Below the pieces are notes generated by a model that was not told the origin of the DNA, ran no database searches, and saw nothing but the letters and a program-made list of their open reading frames with translations. 64,000 nucleotides of DNA. Origin: Neomegalonema sp. Its GTDB lineage: Bacteria > Pseudomonadota > Alphaproteobacteria > Rhodobacterales > Rhodobacteraceae. The stretch's first letter is position 1; each line of letters begins with the position of its first letter. Location of the stretch: positions 62,001 through 126,000 of the forward strand of contig JALEFY010000031.1 of assembly GCA_022760435.1 (NCBI GenBank), written 5' to 3'. This document shows positions 16,706 to 25,570 of the stretch, in pieces. Both the position numbers and the translations under genes were made by a program.

Positions 16706-17629
16706 ATGCGCGCCTGTCACCGTGTTCTGCGTGCCGCCCTGCTGGTTGCTGCGCTGGCGCTTTTGCCCGTCGCAACCGCGCTCGCGCAGCAAATCGGGCT
16801 CGATCTGAACAAGAAGATGTCTTGCCGCGATGTCGAGCTGGGCGAGTCGGTCTTTCATGTGGCGGGCGGGACGGATGCGGATCCGCGCAAATATCCGTTC
16901 ATCGTTCAGCTCAATATCAATGGCGCCAATTGCGGCGGATCGCTGATCGCGCAAGGGCTGGTCCTGACCGCGGCCCATTGTGTTTTGCGCAGCGATCTGA
17001 GCTTGCGCGTCGATGCCGGGATTGACGGCCGCCTTGATGATCCACGCCAGATCGTGGTGCGGCGGCCCTCCTCCGATGGCAGGGCCGCGGGAGAGCAGCG
17101 CGGGGTGAGCCGGATCTTCGTTCACCCCAAATTCGACTACCGCCAGCTTGATGGCGATGTCGCGATCCTGCGGCTTGATAGCCCCTTTGACATGCCCGAT
17201 CGCGAGCTCGTCACCCTCGCGGATCAATGGCTCGATGGCGGCTTTGCTGCGGGCGGTGAATGTGCTCGGGTCGCTGGCTGGGGGCGCACCGATGTCCTCG
17301 GCTCGGATCTGAAAGTCGTCACGCGCGGCAAGCAAACCGAACTGTTGCAAGAGCTCAATCTCGAGATTGTCGAGCAGGAGCGCTGCGAGAAACGCTATCC
17401 GCGCTATGTGACCGAAAACATGATGTGCGCGGGCGATGGTGTGCCTGGCTTCAACACTTGCAAGGGCGATAGTGGCGGTCCGCTGGTTGTAGATGTCGGC
17501 GGTCCGGTGCAGATTGGTGTCGTGAGTTGGGCCTTTGGCTGTGCGCAGGCGGAGCACTACTCGGTCTTTGCTCGCGTCGGTGCTCCGGAAATCAGAGGAT
17601 GGATTGATGAGACGATTTTCGGCCGCTAG
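16706..17629 (+). CDS. Secreted trypsin-like serine protease (S1 family)
   Basis: A 307-residue protein with signal peptide (ending ATALAQQ). A full chymotrypsin-fold triad is visible: H91 in TAAHC, D151 in GDVAIL, S256 in CKGDSGGP. The fold's N-terminal sequence VAGGTDADPRKYPFIVQL resembles the activation site IVGG of zymogens, so cleavage before VAGG could activate it. Paired cysteines follow trypsin (NCGGS...AAHC; MMCAGDG...NTCKGDSGG). S1 proteases are uncommon in Alphaproteobacteria outside the HtrA type. It overlaps the next gene by 23 bp. Confidence 0.9.
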   Translation: MRACHRVLRAALLVAALALLPVATALAQQIGLDLNKKMSCRDVELGESVFHVAGGTDADPRKYPFIVQLNINGANCGGSLIAQGLVLTAAHCVLRSDLSLRVDAGIDGRLDDPRQIVVRRPSSDGRAAGEQRGVSRIFVHPKFDYRQLDGDVAILRLDSPFDMPDRELVTLADQWLDGGFAAGGECARVAGWGRTDVLGSDLKVVTRGKQTELLQELNLEIVEQERCEKRYPRYVTENMMCAGDGVPGFNTCKGDSGGPLVVDVGGPVQIGVVSWAFGCAQAEHYSVFARVGAPEIRGWIDETIFGR

Positions 17630-18365
17630 GGGCCTCTTCGTCCTTTCTTTACTGGGCCTGCTCCTTGTTCTGCCCGGACAAAGAGCGCAGGCGCAGATCC
17701 TCGATTGCTCGATCATGGATTGCCTGGACGCGTCGTACCTGCCGCCTTCGGGGCCCAATGACATGGCCGAAGTGATCCGCCGCGCGCAGGGGTTTTACGG
17801 CGTTGATACAAGGGTCTATGTGGTCTCGCATCGCGAGTCCGCTGCCAAGCTGCCGGTCTTTGTGCTCAAGCGCCCCGGTCTGATCGATGCCGACCAGATC
17901 CATGTGCCCGACATCTATCATGCCTCGATCGAGTTCCAGCATGCGGGCGAGAAGCATTTCATCTGGCACTACATCATCGGCCATGAGATGGCCCATGCCT
18001 TCCAGAAGCATAGCCGCCTGATCGAGGCGATGGGGGCGGGGATGTTCCGGTCCAATGTCGCGGTCGAGCTGCACGCCGATTTCATGGCCGGGTTCTTTCT
18101 GGGCCGAGAATATGGGCTCGATGTGCTGGCGATCGACCAACTGGCTCGGGAGCTGGAAACCATCCCCGCTGGCAAGCCAGGCGATGTGCATTTCCACGGT
18201 GCGCCGCGTCAGCGCTATTTCGTGATGACCCAAGGGGCGCTGTTTGCCCTGCGCCGCCCGGTGCCGACGCTCAATGAGGCCAATGCCGAAGCGATTGGCG
18301 TGGCTTTTGATCATATTCCGAATGCGACACAGACCAAACCGGGCTGGCCCGCGCTCGGGCAATGA
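17607..18365 (+). CDS. Secreted HExxH zinc metalloprotease-like protein
   Basis: A 252-residue protein with signal peptide (ending QRAQAQ). It carries IIGHEMAHAFQKH (H126, E127, H130: gluzincin-type zinc site) followed about 24 residues later by ELHADFMAG (E154), a plausible third ligand, so the catalytic centre looks complete. An N-terminal Cys pair (LDCSIMDCLD) may make a disulfide. No family name can be given beyond zincin. Start overlaps the trypsin gene by 23 bp, indicating co-translation. Two proteases of different mechanism in one transcript is noteworthy. Confidence 0.75.
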   Translation: MRRFSAARGLFVLSLLGLLLVLPGQRAQAQILDCSIMDCLDASYLPPSGPNDMAEVIRRAQGFYGVDTRVYVVSHRESAAKLPVFVLKRPGLIDADQIHVPDIYHASIEFQHAGEKHFIWHYIIGHEMAHAFQKHSRLIEAMGAGMFRSNVAVELHADFMAGFFLGREYGLDVLAIDQLARELETIPAGKPGDVHFHGAPRQRYFVMTQGALFALRRPVPTLNEANAEAIGVAFDHIPNATQTKPGWPALGQ

Positions 18366-18389
18366 CAACACGGCGATAGGAGAAGAGCG

Positions 18390-19154
18390 ATGCTAAAGTT
18401 CGAAAGAGTGACGGCGCTTCTCGGCGCCTGCCTGATGGCGATCTTCCTGACAGCGCCGGGCGCTTGGGCAGAGCAGGCGGGGGGGCAGGATTTCTGCGCC
18501 AATCCGCAAAAGAGTTGCGCGCGCATGGTCAGCCCGTCTTGTCTGCAACGGCTCGGGGCAGGCTCGGTCGAGGCCGGTGAAGATCAGGCGGGCTCGTGCG
18601 CCGAGCAGTTCAAGGCCTATCGCAGCTGTCTGCAAACCGTGGCCAATCTGTGCCCACGCACCAGTTCCCCGGCTCCGACGCCGTCCCCGGTGCCCGCACC
18701 GGTCTCCAAGCCTGCGCCTTCGGGGGGCGGCGATGCGGCTCGGGTTGAATATTGCCGCGATAGCATGCAGACCTGCCTGTCCGATGTGTCCGATGATTAC
18801 AGCTCCTGCGCATATGGCGAGAGCTCCGATTGCCAAAGCCAATGCCGTGATCAGCGCAATCTGGCGCGCGAGGATTGCCGAGAAAGCCACAAATCCTGCC
18901 TGACCACCGGGTTCTTCGAGCCGGTGGTGTTCATCGAGCCTGCTTGCCTGGGTGAGGCAACGCCGACCAGTGACTATCCACCGGCAGCGCCCTATCCGCC
19001 TGCGACGCCGCAAGCGCAGTATTCCTATATCTGCCGCAATGGCCTTTACTGGTGTCAGATGTTCCAGGCTGGCCCGGTCGGCACGCCCTGCTGGTGCAAT
19101 GCCAATCCGATGACCGGCGTGCCTTACTTTGAAGGGTTCATCTCCTCCAATTGA
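18390..19154 (+). CDS. Secreted Cys-rich protein with six-Cys domain and Pro-rich linker
   Basis: A 254-residue exported protein: signal peptide (ending PGAWAEQ), a six-cysteine domain with spacing C-x6-C-x7-C-x18-C-x9-C-x7-C and the shared QRLGAG and KAYRSCL text of the protein at 14656-15798, then a Pro/Ala/Ser linker, then a second Cys-rich part (YCRDSMQTC, SDCQSQC, REDC, SCL) and a final CRNGLYWC...PCWC. In total more than 18 cysteines, which implies a disulfide-rich extracellular protein. It is last in the 16090-19154 operon (RBS GGAGAAG) and overlaps the MFS gene by 31 bp tail to tail. Confidence 0.75.
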   Translation: MLKFERVTALLGACLMAIFLTAPGAWAEQAGGQDFCANPQKSCARMVSPSCLQRLGAGSVEAGEDQAGSCAEQFKAYRSCLQTVANLCPRTSSPAPTPSPVPAPVSKPAPSGGGDAARVEYCRDSMQTCLSDVSDDYSSCAYGESSDCQSQCRDQRNLAREDCRESHKSCLTTGFFEPVVFIEPACLGEATPTSDYPPAAPYPPATPQAQYSYICRNGLYWCQMFQAGPVGTPCWCNANPMTGVPYFEGFISSN

Positions 19155-20347
19155 TCGTGACCGCTGCGCAGGCGCGAGAGTGCCAGCGCGGCAATGAGAC
19201 CTGACGCGGCGAGCAAGGCGGAAAAGCCATAGCTTGCCGCACCAAAGGACGGGTAGAGCATGGCAGCGGCCCAGGTCGCCAGCGCCATGCCGACACCGCC
19301 GGAGACCGCCGAGACCAGCCCTTGCGCCGATCCAACCAGCTTTGGCGGCGCATTGTCCGAAACAAAGCCGATCACCGAAAGATGCATCAGCCCGAAGCTG
19401 AAGGCATGCAGGGTTTGCAAGGCGAAGGCTGGCAAGGCGCTCGGGTCGAGGCTCATAAGCCCCCAACGCATCGCGCCGCCAACTGCCGCGAGCATCAGCG
19501 CATGGGCGGAGCCGAGCCGTGCCATCACCGAACGTCCGATCCAGAACAGGAAGATCTCGGCCATCACCCCCCAGGCCCAGAGCGCGCCGATCAGCGTCTC
19601 CGAATATCCCAATGAACGCCAATGCACCGAGCCATAGGCATAGAAGATCGCATGGCTGGCATTGATGCAGGACGCAGCCAGCAGGAACAGCGCGAAGCGG
19701 CGCTCCTTGAGCAGGGCCAGCCCGGCAATGAGCGCGGGGCGCTCGGATCTGGTGGTGCGCAGCAAGGGCGCATGCCATCCGGCCCAGGCGACGATGAGGC
19801 TGGCAAGGGCTGCGAACCAGATCACCGCATCAGTGCCCAGTCCCTGCATCAGCAGCCCGACGCTCAAGGTTGCGGCCAGAAAGGCGAAGGACCCGATCGA
19901 GCGTGCGCGCCGGTAGGAAAACCCGAGCCGCAGCGAGGCCGCATAGCCATGCGCATCCGAGAGCGGTATCAGCCCGGCAAAGCAGCCCGCGATCAGGATC
20001 TGGAGCATCAGCAAGTGCAGCGGATCGCGCCAGATCAGGCTCGATAGCGCCCCGAGCATCGCGCACAGCGCCAGCAAGCCCAGCATGGCGGCCGGATGCC
20101 CCCAGCGATCGGAGAGTGCGGGCAGGGCCAGTCCGGCAGCGATCTTGCCGACCATGGCGAGGGTCAGGATCTGGCCGATCCGTTCATCGCTCAGCCCCTG
20201 GGCGCTCAGCCAGAGCGGACCGAAGGCCATGAAGGCGCCCAGCGCCATGAAGATCCCGCCATAGAGGATCGAAAAGCGCAACTCATGCTGCCAGGGCGAT
20301 GGGGACTTTTCGTGGGCGCCTGCGGAGGATGTTGCCGGGGGCGTCAT
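19124..20347 (-). CDS. MFS transporter, HcaT/phenylpropionate-permease-like
   Basis: A 407-residue major facilitator with about 12 membrane segments. The opening ...RFSILYGGIFMALGAFMAFGPLWLSAQGLSDERIGQIL matches the MFS_1-like/HcaT branch, where the N-terminal YF..F...G.. P.L..... L G S...IG pattern is diagnostic. Substrate unknown; the branch name derives from phenylpropionate uptake in E. coli. Its ATG overlaps the mobB stop (ATGA), so it is expressed with mobAB, an unusual partner. Its 3' end overlaps the Cys-rich gene by 31 bp on the opposite strand. Confidence 0.82.
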   Translation of the reverse strand: MTPPATSSAGAHEKSPSPWQHELRFSILYGGIFMALGAFMAFGPLWLSAQGLSDERIGQILTLAMVGKIAAGLALPALSDRWGHPAAMLGLLALCAMLGALSSLIWRDPLHLLMLQILIAGCFAGLIPLSDAHGYAASLRLGFSYRRARSIGSFAFLAATLSVGLLMQGLGTDAVIWFAALASLIVAWAGWHAPLLRTTRSERPALIAGLALLKERRFALFLLAASCINASHAIFYAYGSVHWRSLGYSETLIGALWAWGVMAEIFLFWIGRSVMARLGSAHALMLAAVGGAMRWGLMSLDPSALPAFALQTLHAFSFGLMHLSVIGFVSDNAPPKLVGSAQGLVSAVSGGVGMALATWAAAMLYPSFGAASYGFSALLAASGLIAALALSRLRSGHDQLEEMNPSK

Positions 20348-20892
20348 CGTTTTCGCGCTGTCTGCTTGGGCGGCAGGCCGGATTGCTCGAGCACGAAATC
20401 GGCAATGGCCTCCACGGCATCGAGGGAAAAGCGCGGGCAGGGCAGATCGGCAATGGCATGATCGCTGGCCACCGCGCGAATGCTCGGATCATGCGGGGCA
20501 AGCAGATCGGTGCTGCGCGCATCGCGGCGCTGTACTTCGAGCTTGGGATGCGGGTGCTGCTTGAAGCCTTCGATCAATACCAGATCTACCGGCGCCAGCT
20601 TGCTCAGAAGGGTTTCAACCTCCGGCTCGGGGTCGGCGCGCAGTTCATGCATCAAGGCCCAGCGCTGGGCGCTGGCGATCAGCACTTCGCTGGCCCCGGC
20701 GGCACGGTGGCGGAAGCTGTCCTTGCCATCATGGTCGATATCGAAGGCGTGATGGGCATGTTTGAGGGTCGAGACGGTGAAGCCGCGCGCGCACAAACAG
20801 GCCACGAGGCGCTCCATCAGGGTTGTCTTGCCGGCATTCTTCCAGCCCACGATGCCGAACACTGGTTGCTTCACAGGCTGGTCCACGATCAT
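20344..20892 (-). CDS. mobB: MobB, molybdopterin-guanine dinucleotide accessory GTPase
   Basis: A 182-residue P-loop protein that assists MobA in attaching GMP to molybdopterin. Walker A is GWKNAGKTTLMERL; LKHAHHAFDIDHDGKDSFRHRAAGA and LVLIEGFKQHPHPKLEVQR are typical MobB blocks. RBS GGGAG abuts ATG 20892, so the in-frame GTG at 20886 may be the true start. It follows mobA by 7 bp and overlaps the MFS gene by 4 bp. Confidence 0.93.
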   Translation of the reverse strand: MIVDQPVKQPVFGIVGWKNAGKTTLMERLVACLCARGFTVSTLKHAHHAFDIDHDGKDSFRHRAAGASEVLIASAQRWALMHELRADPEPEVETLLSKLAPVDLVLIEGFKQHPHPKLEVQRRDARSTDLLAPHDPSIRAVASDHAIADLPCPRFSLDAVEAIADFVLEQSGLPPKQTARKR

Positions 20893-20899
20893 CTCCCGC

Positions 20900-21508
20900 T
20901 CAGGTCAATTCAGGATGGGCTTCAAGCAAGGCCCGAGCTGCGTCCATATCAGCCGGTGTGTTGACATTGAAGAACGGATCGACGGGGACCGCATCAAAGC
21001 GCACCGGCGTGCTGCCCTGCGCCTCGATACAGCGTATGAGGGCGCCCTGGCCGCGCTCAACAGCCGCGCGCACGCTCTCAAGCGCGCTGACCGGCCATAG
21101 CGCGAAGGTCGGATGGGCGCGATCGAGCGAGCTGGGCAGGGCGACATTGCCCCCTTGCCGGGCCTGCAAGAGCCGGGCGACGAGATCTTGCGGGAAAAAG
21201 GGCGTATCGACCGCAGCGCTCACGATCTGGGTGAAACCGTGCGCCTGGGCATGCTGGAGCCCGGCGAGTATGCCCGCCAGCGGCCCGCCATCTTCGACCG
21301 GATCGGCGAGCCGGACCGGCACCTGGTCAGGATCGCTCGGGCTGGCACTGGCGACGCTGATGGCGAGCTGAGCGACCTGTGGTGCCAGTCTGGCGCAGGC
21401 GCGATCGAGCATGCGCTGCCCGCCCAGGCATAGTTGCGCCTTGTCCAGCCCCATGCGCCGCCCTTTGCCACCGGCGAGAATGACACCGAGCACCTGATTT
21501 TTTGCCAT
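20900..21508 (-). CDS. mobA: MobA, molybdenum cofactor guanylyltransferase
   Basis: A 202-residue nucleotidyltransferase that uses GTP to make molybdopterin guanine dinucleotide, the cofactor form for DMSO-reductase-type enzymes. The N-terminal LAGGKGRRMGLDKAQLCLGG is the classic LAGGxGxRMGxDKA signature; DPVEDGGPLAGILAGL and AAVDTPFFP (metal-binding Asp) follow, and FFNVNTPADM lies near the end. ATG 21508 was chosen; an in-frame GTG at 21514 is an alternative. Divergent from pyk. Confidence 0.94.
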   Translation of the reverse strand: MAKNQVLGVILAGGKGRRMGLDKAQLCLGGQRMLDRACARLAPQVAQLAISVASASPSDPDQVPVRLADPVEDGGPLAGILAGLQHAQAHGFTQIVSAAVDTPFFPQDLVARLLQARQGGNVALPSSLDRAHPTFALWPVSALESVRAAVERGQGALIRCIEAQGSTPVRFDAVPVDPFFNVNTPADMDAARALLEAHPELT

Positions 21509-21675
21509 CGTCACTGCCTTGTCGTTTCCGGTTGCCGCCGATCATGCTAGGTACCGGGCGCACGCCATGTTTGAGCGCAGCCCCGCCAGATGTCCGTTCG
21601 GGCATGCCTATTCTAGCAGCAATCGGCCGAGCAGAGGATTGTTGTGCCTGGCGGGGAATAATGGAGGAGAAGCCA

Positions 21676-23124
21676 ATGCGTCGCTACCGTAACGTGAAGA
21701 TCCTCGCCACGCTGGGGCCGGCATCTGACACGCCCGAAAAGATCCGCGCGCTCTATGAGGCCGGGGCGGATGTCTTTCGGATCAATATGAGCCATGGCAG
21801 TCACGAAGATGCGGCCGAGCGTCATGCCGCCGTGCGTCAGGTCGAGGATGAGGTCGGCGCGCCCATCGCGATCCTGGCCGATCTGCAAGGGCCCAAGCTG
21901 CGCATCGACACCTTTGCCAAGGATGGCGGGGAGCTGCTTGAGGTCGGGCAGGCGTTTCGTCTCGATCTCGATCACACGCCCGGCGATGCGCGCCGGGTCT
22001 ACCTGCCGCATCCGGAGATCATCGGGGCGCTCAAGCCCGATAACACGCTGCTGATCAATGATGGCAAGATCCGCCTGACCGTAACGGAGGCCGGCAGCGA
22101 CTATGTCGAGACGCGGGTGGAAGTCGGCGGGCAGATCTCCAATCGCAAGGGCGTGAATGTGCCCGATGTCGAGATCCCGCTCGCGGCGCTGACCGAGAAG
22201 GACCGCGAAGATCTCGAGGTCATGTGCTCCTTGGGCATCGACTGGCTGGCACTGTCCTTCGTGCAGCGCCCGTCGGATGTGATCGAGGCGCGTGATCTGG
22301 CAGCGGGCCGGGCGGCGATCATGGCCAAGATCGAGAAGCCGCAAGCGGTCGATCAGATTGATGGCATTCTGGATGTTGCCGACGGTATCATGGTCGCGCG
22401 CGGCGATCTGGGGGTCGAGCTGCCGGCGCAGGCGGTGCCGCCGATCCAGAAGCGCCTGGTGCGCCGTGCCCGCTCGATGGGCCGCCCTGTCGTCGTCGCG
22501 ACCCAGATGCTCGAGAGCATGATCACCTCGCCGACCCCGACGCGGGCCGAAGTCACCGATGTCTCCAACGCGATCTATGAGGGGGCGGATGCGGTGATGC
22601 TGTCGGCGGAGTCGGCGGTTGGGCAATACGCTCCCCAGGCCGTGGCGATGATGCGCGATGTGGCCGAAGCCGTGGAGGCGGATGCCAACTACCGCATCAT
22701 CCTCACCCGCTCGCGCACCCCGGCAGAGCCGACGGTCCCCGATGCGATCACCGCCGCCGCGCGTGAGGTGGCCGAGACGCTGGAAGTGAAGGCGATCTGC
22801 TGCTTCACCCATACCGGCACCACTGCCATGCGCATGGCGCGCGAGCGCCCGCTGGTGCCGATCGCGATCATGACCCCGATCCGCAAGACCGCACGGCGCA
22901 TGGCCTTGCTTTGGGGCGCGCATTGTGTGGTGACCAAGGATGTCGGCCGGTTCAAGGAAGCGGTGATCTCGGCTCTGGAAATGGCCGAGCAGCACGAGTT
23001 TGCCGATCATGGCGACTATATTGCGGTGATTGCCGGGGTGCCGTTCAATGTGGCGGGCACCACCAACATCCTGCGCATCGCTCAGGTTGGTGAAAAGGTC
23101 GGGCCGGGCGATACCATCGTCTGA
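21676..23124 (+). CDS. pyk: Pyruvate kinase
   Basis: A 482-residue glycolytic enzyme (PEP + ADP to pyruvate + ATP). Characteristic segments in order: KILATLGPASDTPEKI, FRINMSHGSHEDA, ADLQGPKLRID, NDGKIRL, SFVQRPSDV, AIMAKIEKPQAVD (catalytic Lys), GIMVARGDLGVE, ATQMLESMI, EVTDVSNAIYEGADAVMLSAESA, and the C-terminal regulatory domain with CCFTHTGTTA. Start ATG 21676 follows GGAGGAG; an upstream ATG at 21661 overlaps that RBS. Confidence 0.96.
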   Translation: MRRYRNVKILATLGPASDTPEKIRALYEAGADVFRINMSHGSHEDAAERHAAVRQVEDEVGAPIAILADLQGPKLRIDTFAKDGGELLEVGQAFRLDLDHTPGDARRVYLPHPEIIGALKPDNTLLINDGKIRLTVTEAGSDYVETRVEVGGQISNRKGVNVPDVEIPLAALTEKDREDLEVMCSLGIDWLALSFVQRPSDVIEARDLAAGRAAIMAKIEKPQAVDQIDGILDVADGIMVARGDLGVELPAQAVPPIQKRLVRRARSMGRPVVVATQMLESMITSPTPTRAEVTDVSNAIYEGADAVMLSAESAVGQYAPQAVAMMRDVAEAVEADANYRIILTRSRTPAEPTVPDAITAAAREVAETLEVKAICCFTHTGTTAMRMARERPLVPIAIMTPIRKTARRMALLWGAHCVVTKDVGRFKEAVISALEMAEQHEFADHGDYIAVIAGVPFNVAGTTNILRIAQVGEKVGPGDTIV

Positions 23125-23251
23125 TCCAGCGCCAGAGCTGACAGGTTGTCCCCGGGTCTGTTCGGGCCGGGGGCAACATCTCGCGGCTCGGCTGCGTGCA
23201 ATGGGGTCGCGTAAGAGCGGGTGCCCGAAAGGGGGGGGCGAAGGGGGAGCG

Positions 23252-24160
23252 ATGATCTGGTTTCGAGCCCTGCTGGTTACGCTCACCATCGCCGCGCTGG
23301 CGCTGGTCGAGAAGGCGCAATTCGCCTTCGCGCTGCTCACAGCGGCGCTGACCCTTTACACTGGCACTCGGTTGCAGATTATCCGCAGCTATCACGCCAG
23401 AAGCTTCTTCATTCGGCCGACCAAGCCGCATTCGCCCTTCTGGCTGCGGGTCATCGCGCTCGGCGCGGTCGTCCTGCGGGCGCTTTTATGCCTGATCTTC
23501 GTCCTGGTGGTCTTCTCCAGCGAGGATCGTGATCTGGTCTTCGCGCGCGGCCTGGTCTTTGCCGCTGTCATCCTCGCGGGGCTGCTCCTCACGCAACTGG
23601 CCAGCCGGGCGCTCGGCTACAGGCCGCAATATTTCGACTATTACATCGGCCCGTTCCTCTATGGGGCCTTGTTCTATCTGCTGGTATCGGTGCTGTTTCA
23701 GATCGATATAACCGCCGAGGCCGCGCAGATCGCCGGCCGCGACGATCAGCCGAGCCTGATCACCCGCTGGTTCCTGTCGGCCTCCGAAGCGTTGTTCGGT
23801 CCCGAGATCGGCGAGGTCTACAAGGCGCTGGTGGGGGCGCTCGATCAGATTGTGGCGCAGATGTTGTTCGACGAGGATCCCGAGGCCTTCATCCATGATT
23901 TCTCGGCGACGGCCGATGCGGTGCGCCGTCTCAATGACAAGTTGCAGGACCTGATCGCGAGTTTGCTCGGACCGATCTTTCGCCCCTTGTTCGCAGCGCT
24001 CGGGATCCCGCAGACAGCGCTGGCCTATGTCCTGCGCAGCTTGTCGCTCAACATCCTGTTTGGCTATGTGATCGCGACCTGGACGAGCTTTATCCGCGGC
24101 TATCGCACGCAGCGGCTCGCCGAATATCGCGAAGAGCTTCGGCAGCAAGAGCAGCTCTGA
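23252..24160 (+). CDS. Polytopic membrane protein of unknown function
   Basis: A 302-residue protein with several hydrophobic segments (near residues 5-22, 25-37, 65-84, 96-113, 130-150), then an amphipathic middle with FSATADAVRRLNDKLQDLIASLLGPIF, and a C-terminal hydrophobic segment LSLNILFGYVIATWTSFIRGY. No family recognised. RBS AAGGGGGAG precedes ATG 23252; it follows pyk by 127 bp and may share its transcript. Confidence 0.65.
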   Translation: MIWFRALLVTLTIAALALVEKAQFAFALLTAALTLYTGTRLQIIRSYHARSFFIRPTKPHSPFWLRVIALGAVVLRALLCLIFVLVVFSSEDRDLVFARGLVFAAVILAGLLLTQLASRALGYRPQYFDYYIGPFLYGALFYLLVSVLFQIDITAEAAQIAGRDDQPSLITRWFLSASEALFGPEIGEVYKALVGALDQIVAQMLFDEDPEAFIHDFSATADAVRRLNDKLQDLIASLLGPIFRPLFAALGIPQTALAYVLRSLSLNILFGYVIATWTSFIRGYRTQRLAEYREELRQQEQL

Positions 24161-24306
24161 AGCAGCGCTGCGGCGGCCCTTCGTATCGCCGCATCGGCTG
24201 ATCTGTCAGGTCAGGGTATCAGACAAGACCTCCCCCGATATCGACAGTCCGGGCCGAAAAGCCGCACTCTGGTTGCAGAAAATATCAGGCCCGCTGGAGT
24301 TCACCC

Positions 24307-25455
24307 GTGACCAAGATCGACCAGATTGAGACATGGATCCTCGATATCCCGACCATTCGCGGCCATGTGCTGTCGATGACCACCATGCGCGAGCAGTCGG
24401 TGGTTCTGGTACGGGTGCGCTTTTCTGACGGCTCGATCGGTCTTGGCGAGGGCACCTCGATCGGTGGCATGAGCTACGGGGCGGAGAGCGCCGAAAGCAT
24501 CAAGAGCGCGATCGATTGCTATATCGGCCCGGCGCTGATCGGCCATGATGGTGACAATATCAACGGCGCGATTGCGCTGGCCGAGAAGGTCGTGCGCGGC
24601 AACCCGATCGCGCGCTGTGCGGTGGAGACCGCGCTTTGGGACGGGCTCGCCCGGCGGCTCGATGTGCCGCTCTCGCAACTCTTCGGCGGCGCGGTGCGTG
24701 AGGCGATGCCCTGCGCCTGGACCCTCGCCAGCGGCAATAGCGAGACCGATATCGCCGAGGCGCTCGAGATGATCGAGACCCGCCGCCACAACATCTTCAA
24801 GCTCAAAATCGGCAAGCGCCCGGTGCGCGCGGATATCGAGCATGTCGGCAAGATCAAGCAGGCACTCGGCGATCGGGCGAGCATCCGGGTCGATGTGAAC
24901 CAGGCGTGGTCGATCCATGATGCGCGCTGGGGCCTGAAGGGCTTGCAGGAGATCGGCGTCGATCTCGTCGAGCAGCCGATCCGCGCCGGTCTCACCACCG
25001 CGCTGCGCGGCCTGACCACCGGCTACGAGATCGCGGTGATGGCCGACGAGGCGCTGCAAGGGCCGGAGGACGCGATGAGCGTCGCCGCCGAGCGCTCCGC
25101 CGATGTGTTCGCGGTCAAGATTGCCCAGTCGGGCGGGCTCAAGCGCGGCTCGGAAGTGGTCGCGATCGCGCAGGCCGCCGGGATCGAGCTCTATGCCGGC
25201 ACCATGCTCGAGGCCGGGATCGGCACCGCCGCCGCCCTCCAGCTCTTTGCCACTGTCGATCAACTCGCCTGGGGCAGTGAGCTTTTCGGCCCGCTGTTGC
25301 TCACCGACCAGATCCAGGCCGAGCCGATCACCTATGCCGATTTCTCGGTGCACGTGCCGCAAGGGCCGGGCATCGCCGTGACCCTCGATCTGGACAAGGT
25401 CGAGTTCTACCGCCGCGACCGCAACCGCAGCCTGCACTCGATCGCAGGCGAGTAA
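24307..25455 (+). CDS. catB: Muconate cycloisomerase
   Basis: A 382-residue enolase-superfamily enzyme that turns cis,cis-muconate into muconolactone in the catechol ortho pathway. Visible: the N-terminal capping domain (IDQIETWILDIPTIRGHVLSM), the K-x-K catalytic motif in IFKLKIGKRP, metal ligands in RVDVNQAWS, LVEQPI and VMADEAL, and the second catalytic Lys in VFAVKIAQSGG. GTG start after a CTGGAG site. It heads the benzoate cluster although catA and catC are not in the window. Confidence 0.9.
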   Translation: MTKIDQIETWILDIPTIRGHVLSMTTMREQSVVLVRVRFSDGSIGLGEGTSIGGMSYGAESAESIKSAIDCYIGPALIGHDGDNINGAIALAEKVVRGNPIARCAVETALWDGLARRLDVPLSQLFGGAVREAMPCAWTLASGNSETDIAEALEMIETRRHNIFKLKIGKRPVRADIEHVGKIKQALGDRASIRVDVNQAWSIHDARWGLKGLQEIGVDLVEQPIRAGLTTALRGLTTGYEIAVMADEALQGPEDAMSVAAERSADVFAVKIAQSGGLKRGSEVVAIAQAAGIELYAGTMLEAGIGTAAALQLFATVDQLAWGSELFGPLLLTDQIQAEPITYADFSVHVPQGPGIAVTLDLDKVEFYRRDRNRSLHSIAGE

Positions 25456-25516
25456 GCGGCGCACTTCGCCGGGACTGCATCCGGCCAACAACGACAAGAC
25501 AGGCAACTGACCGCAA

Positions 25517-25532
25517 CACCTCGAGAGAGGTG
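25517..25532. promoter_or_regulatory. Short inverted repeat before benA
   Basis: CACCTC-GAGA-GAGGTG, a perfect 6-bp hairpin or dyad 38-53 bp upstream of the benA ATG in the 115-bp catB-benA gap. It could be a leader hairpin or operator. No T-run. Confidence 0.3.
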
Positions 25533-25570
25533 ACTGGCACCGCTTTGCGCCAAACCAGGAGGAAAAACCG

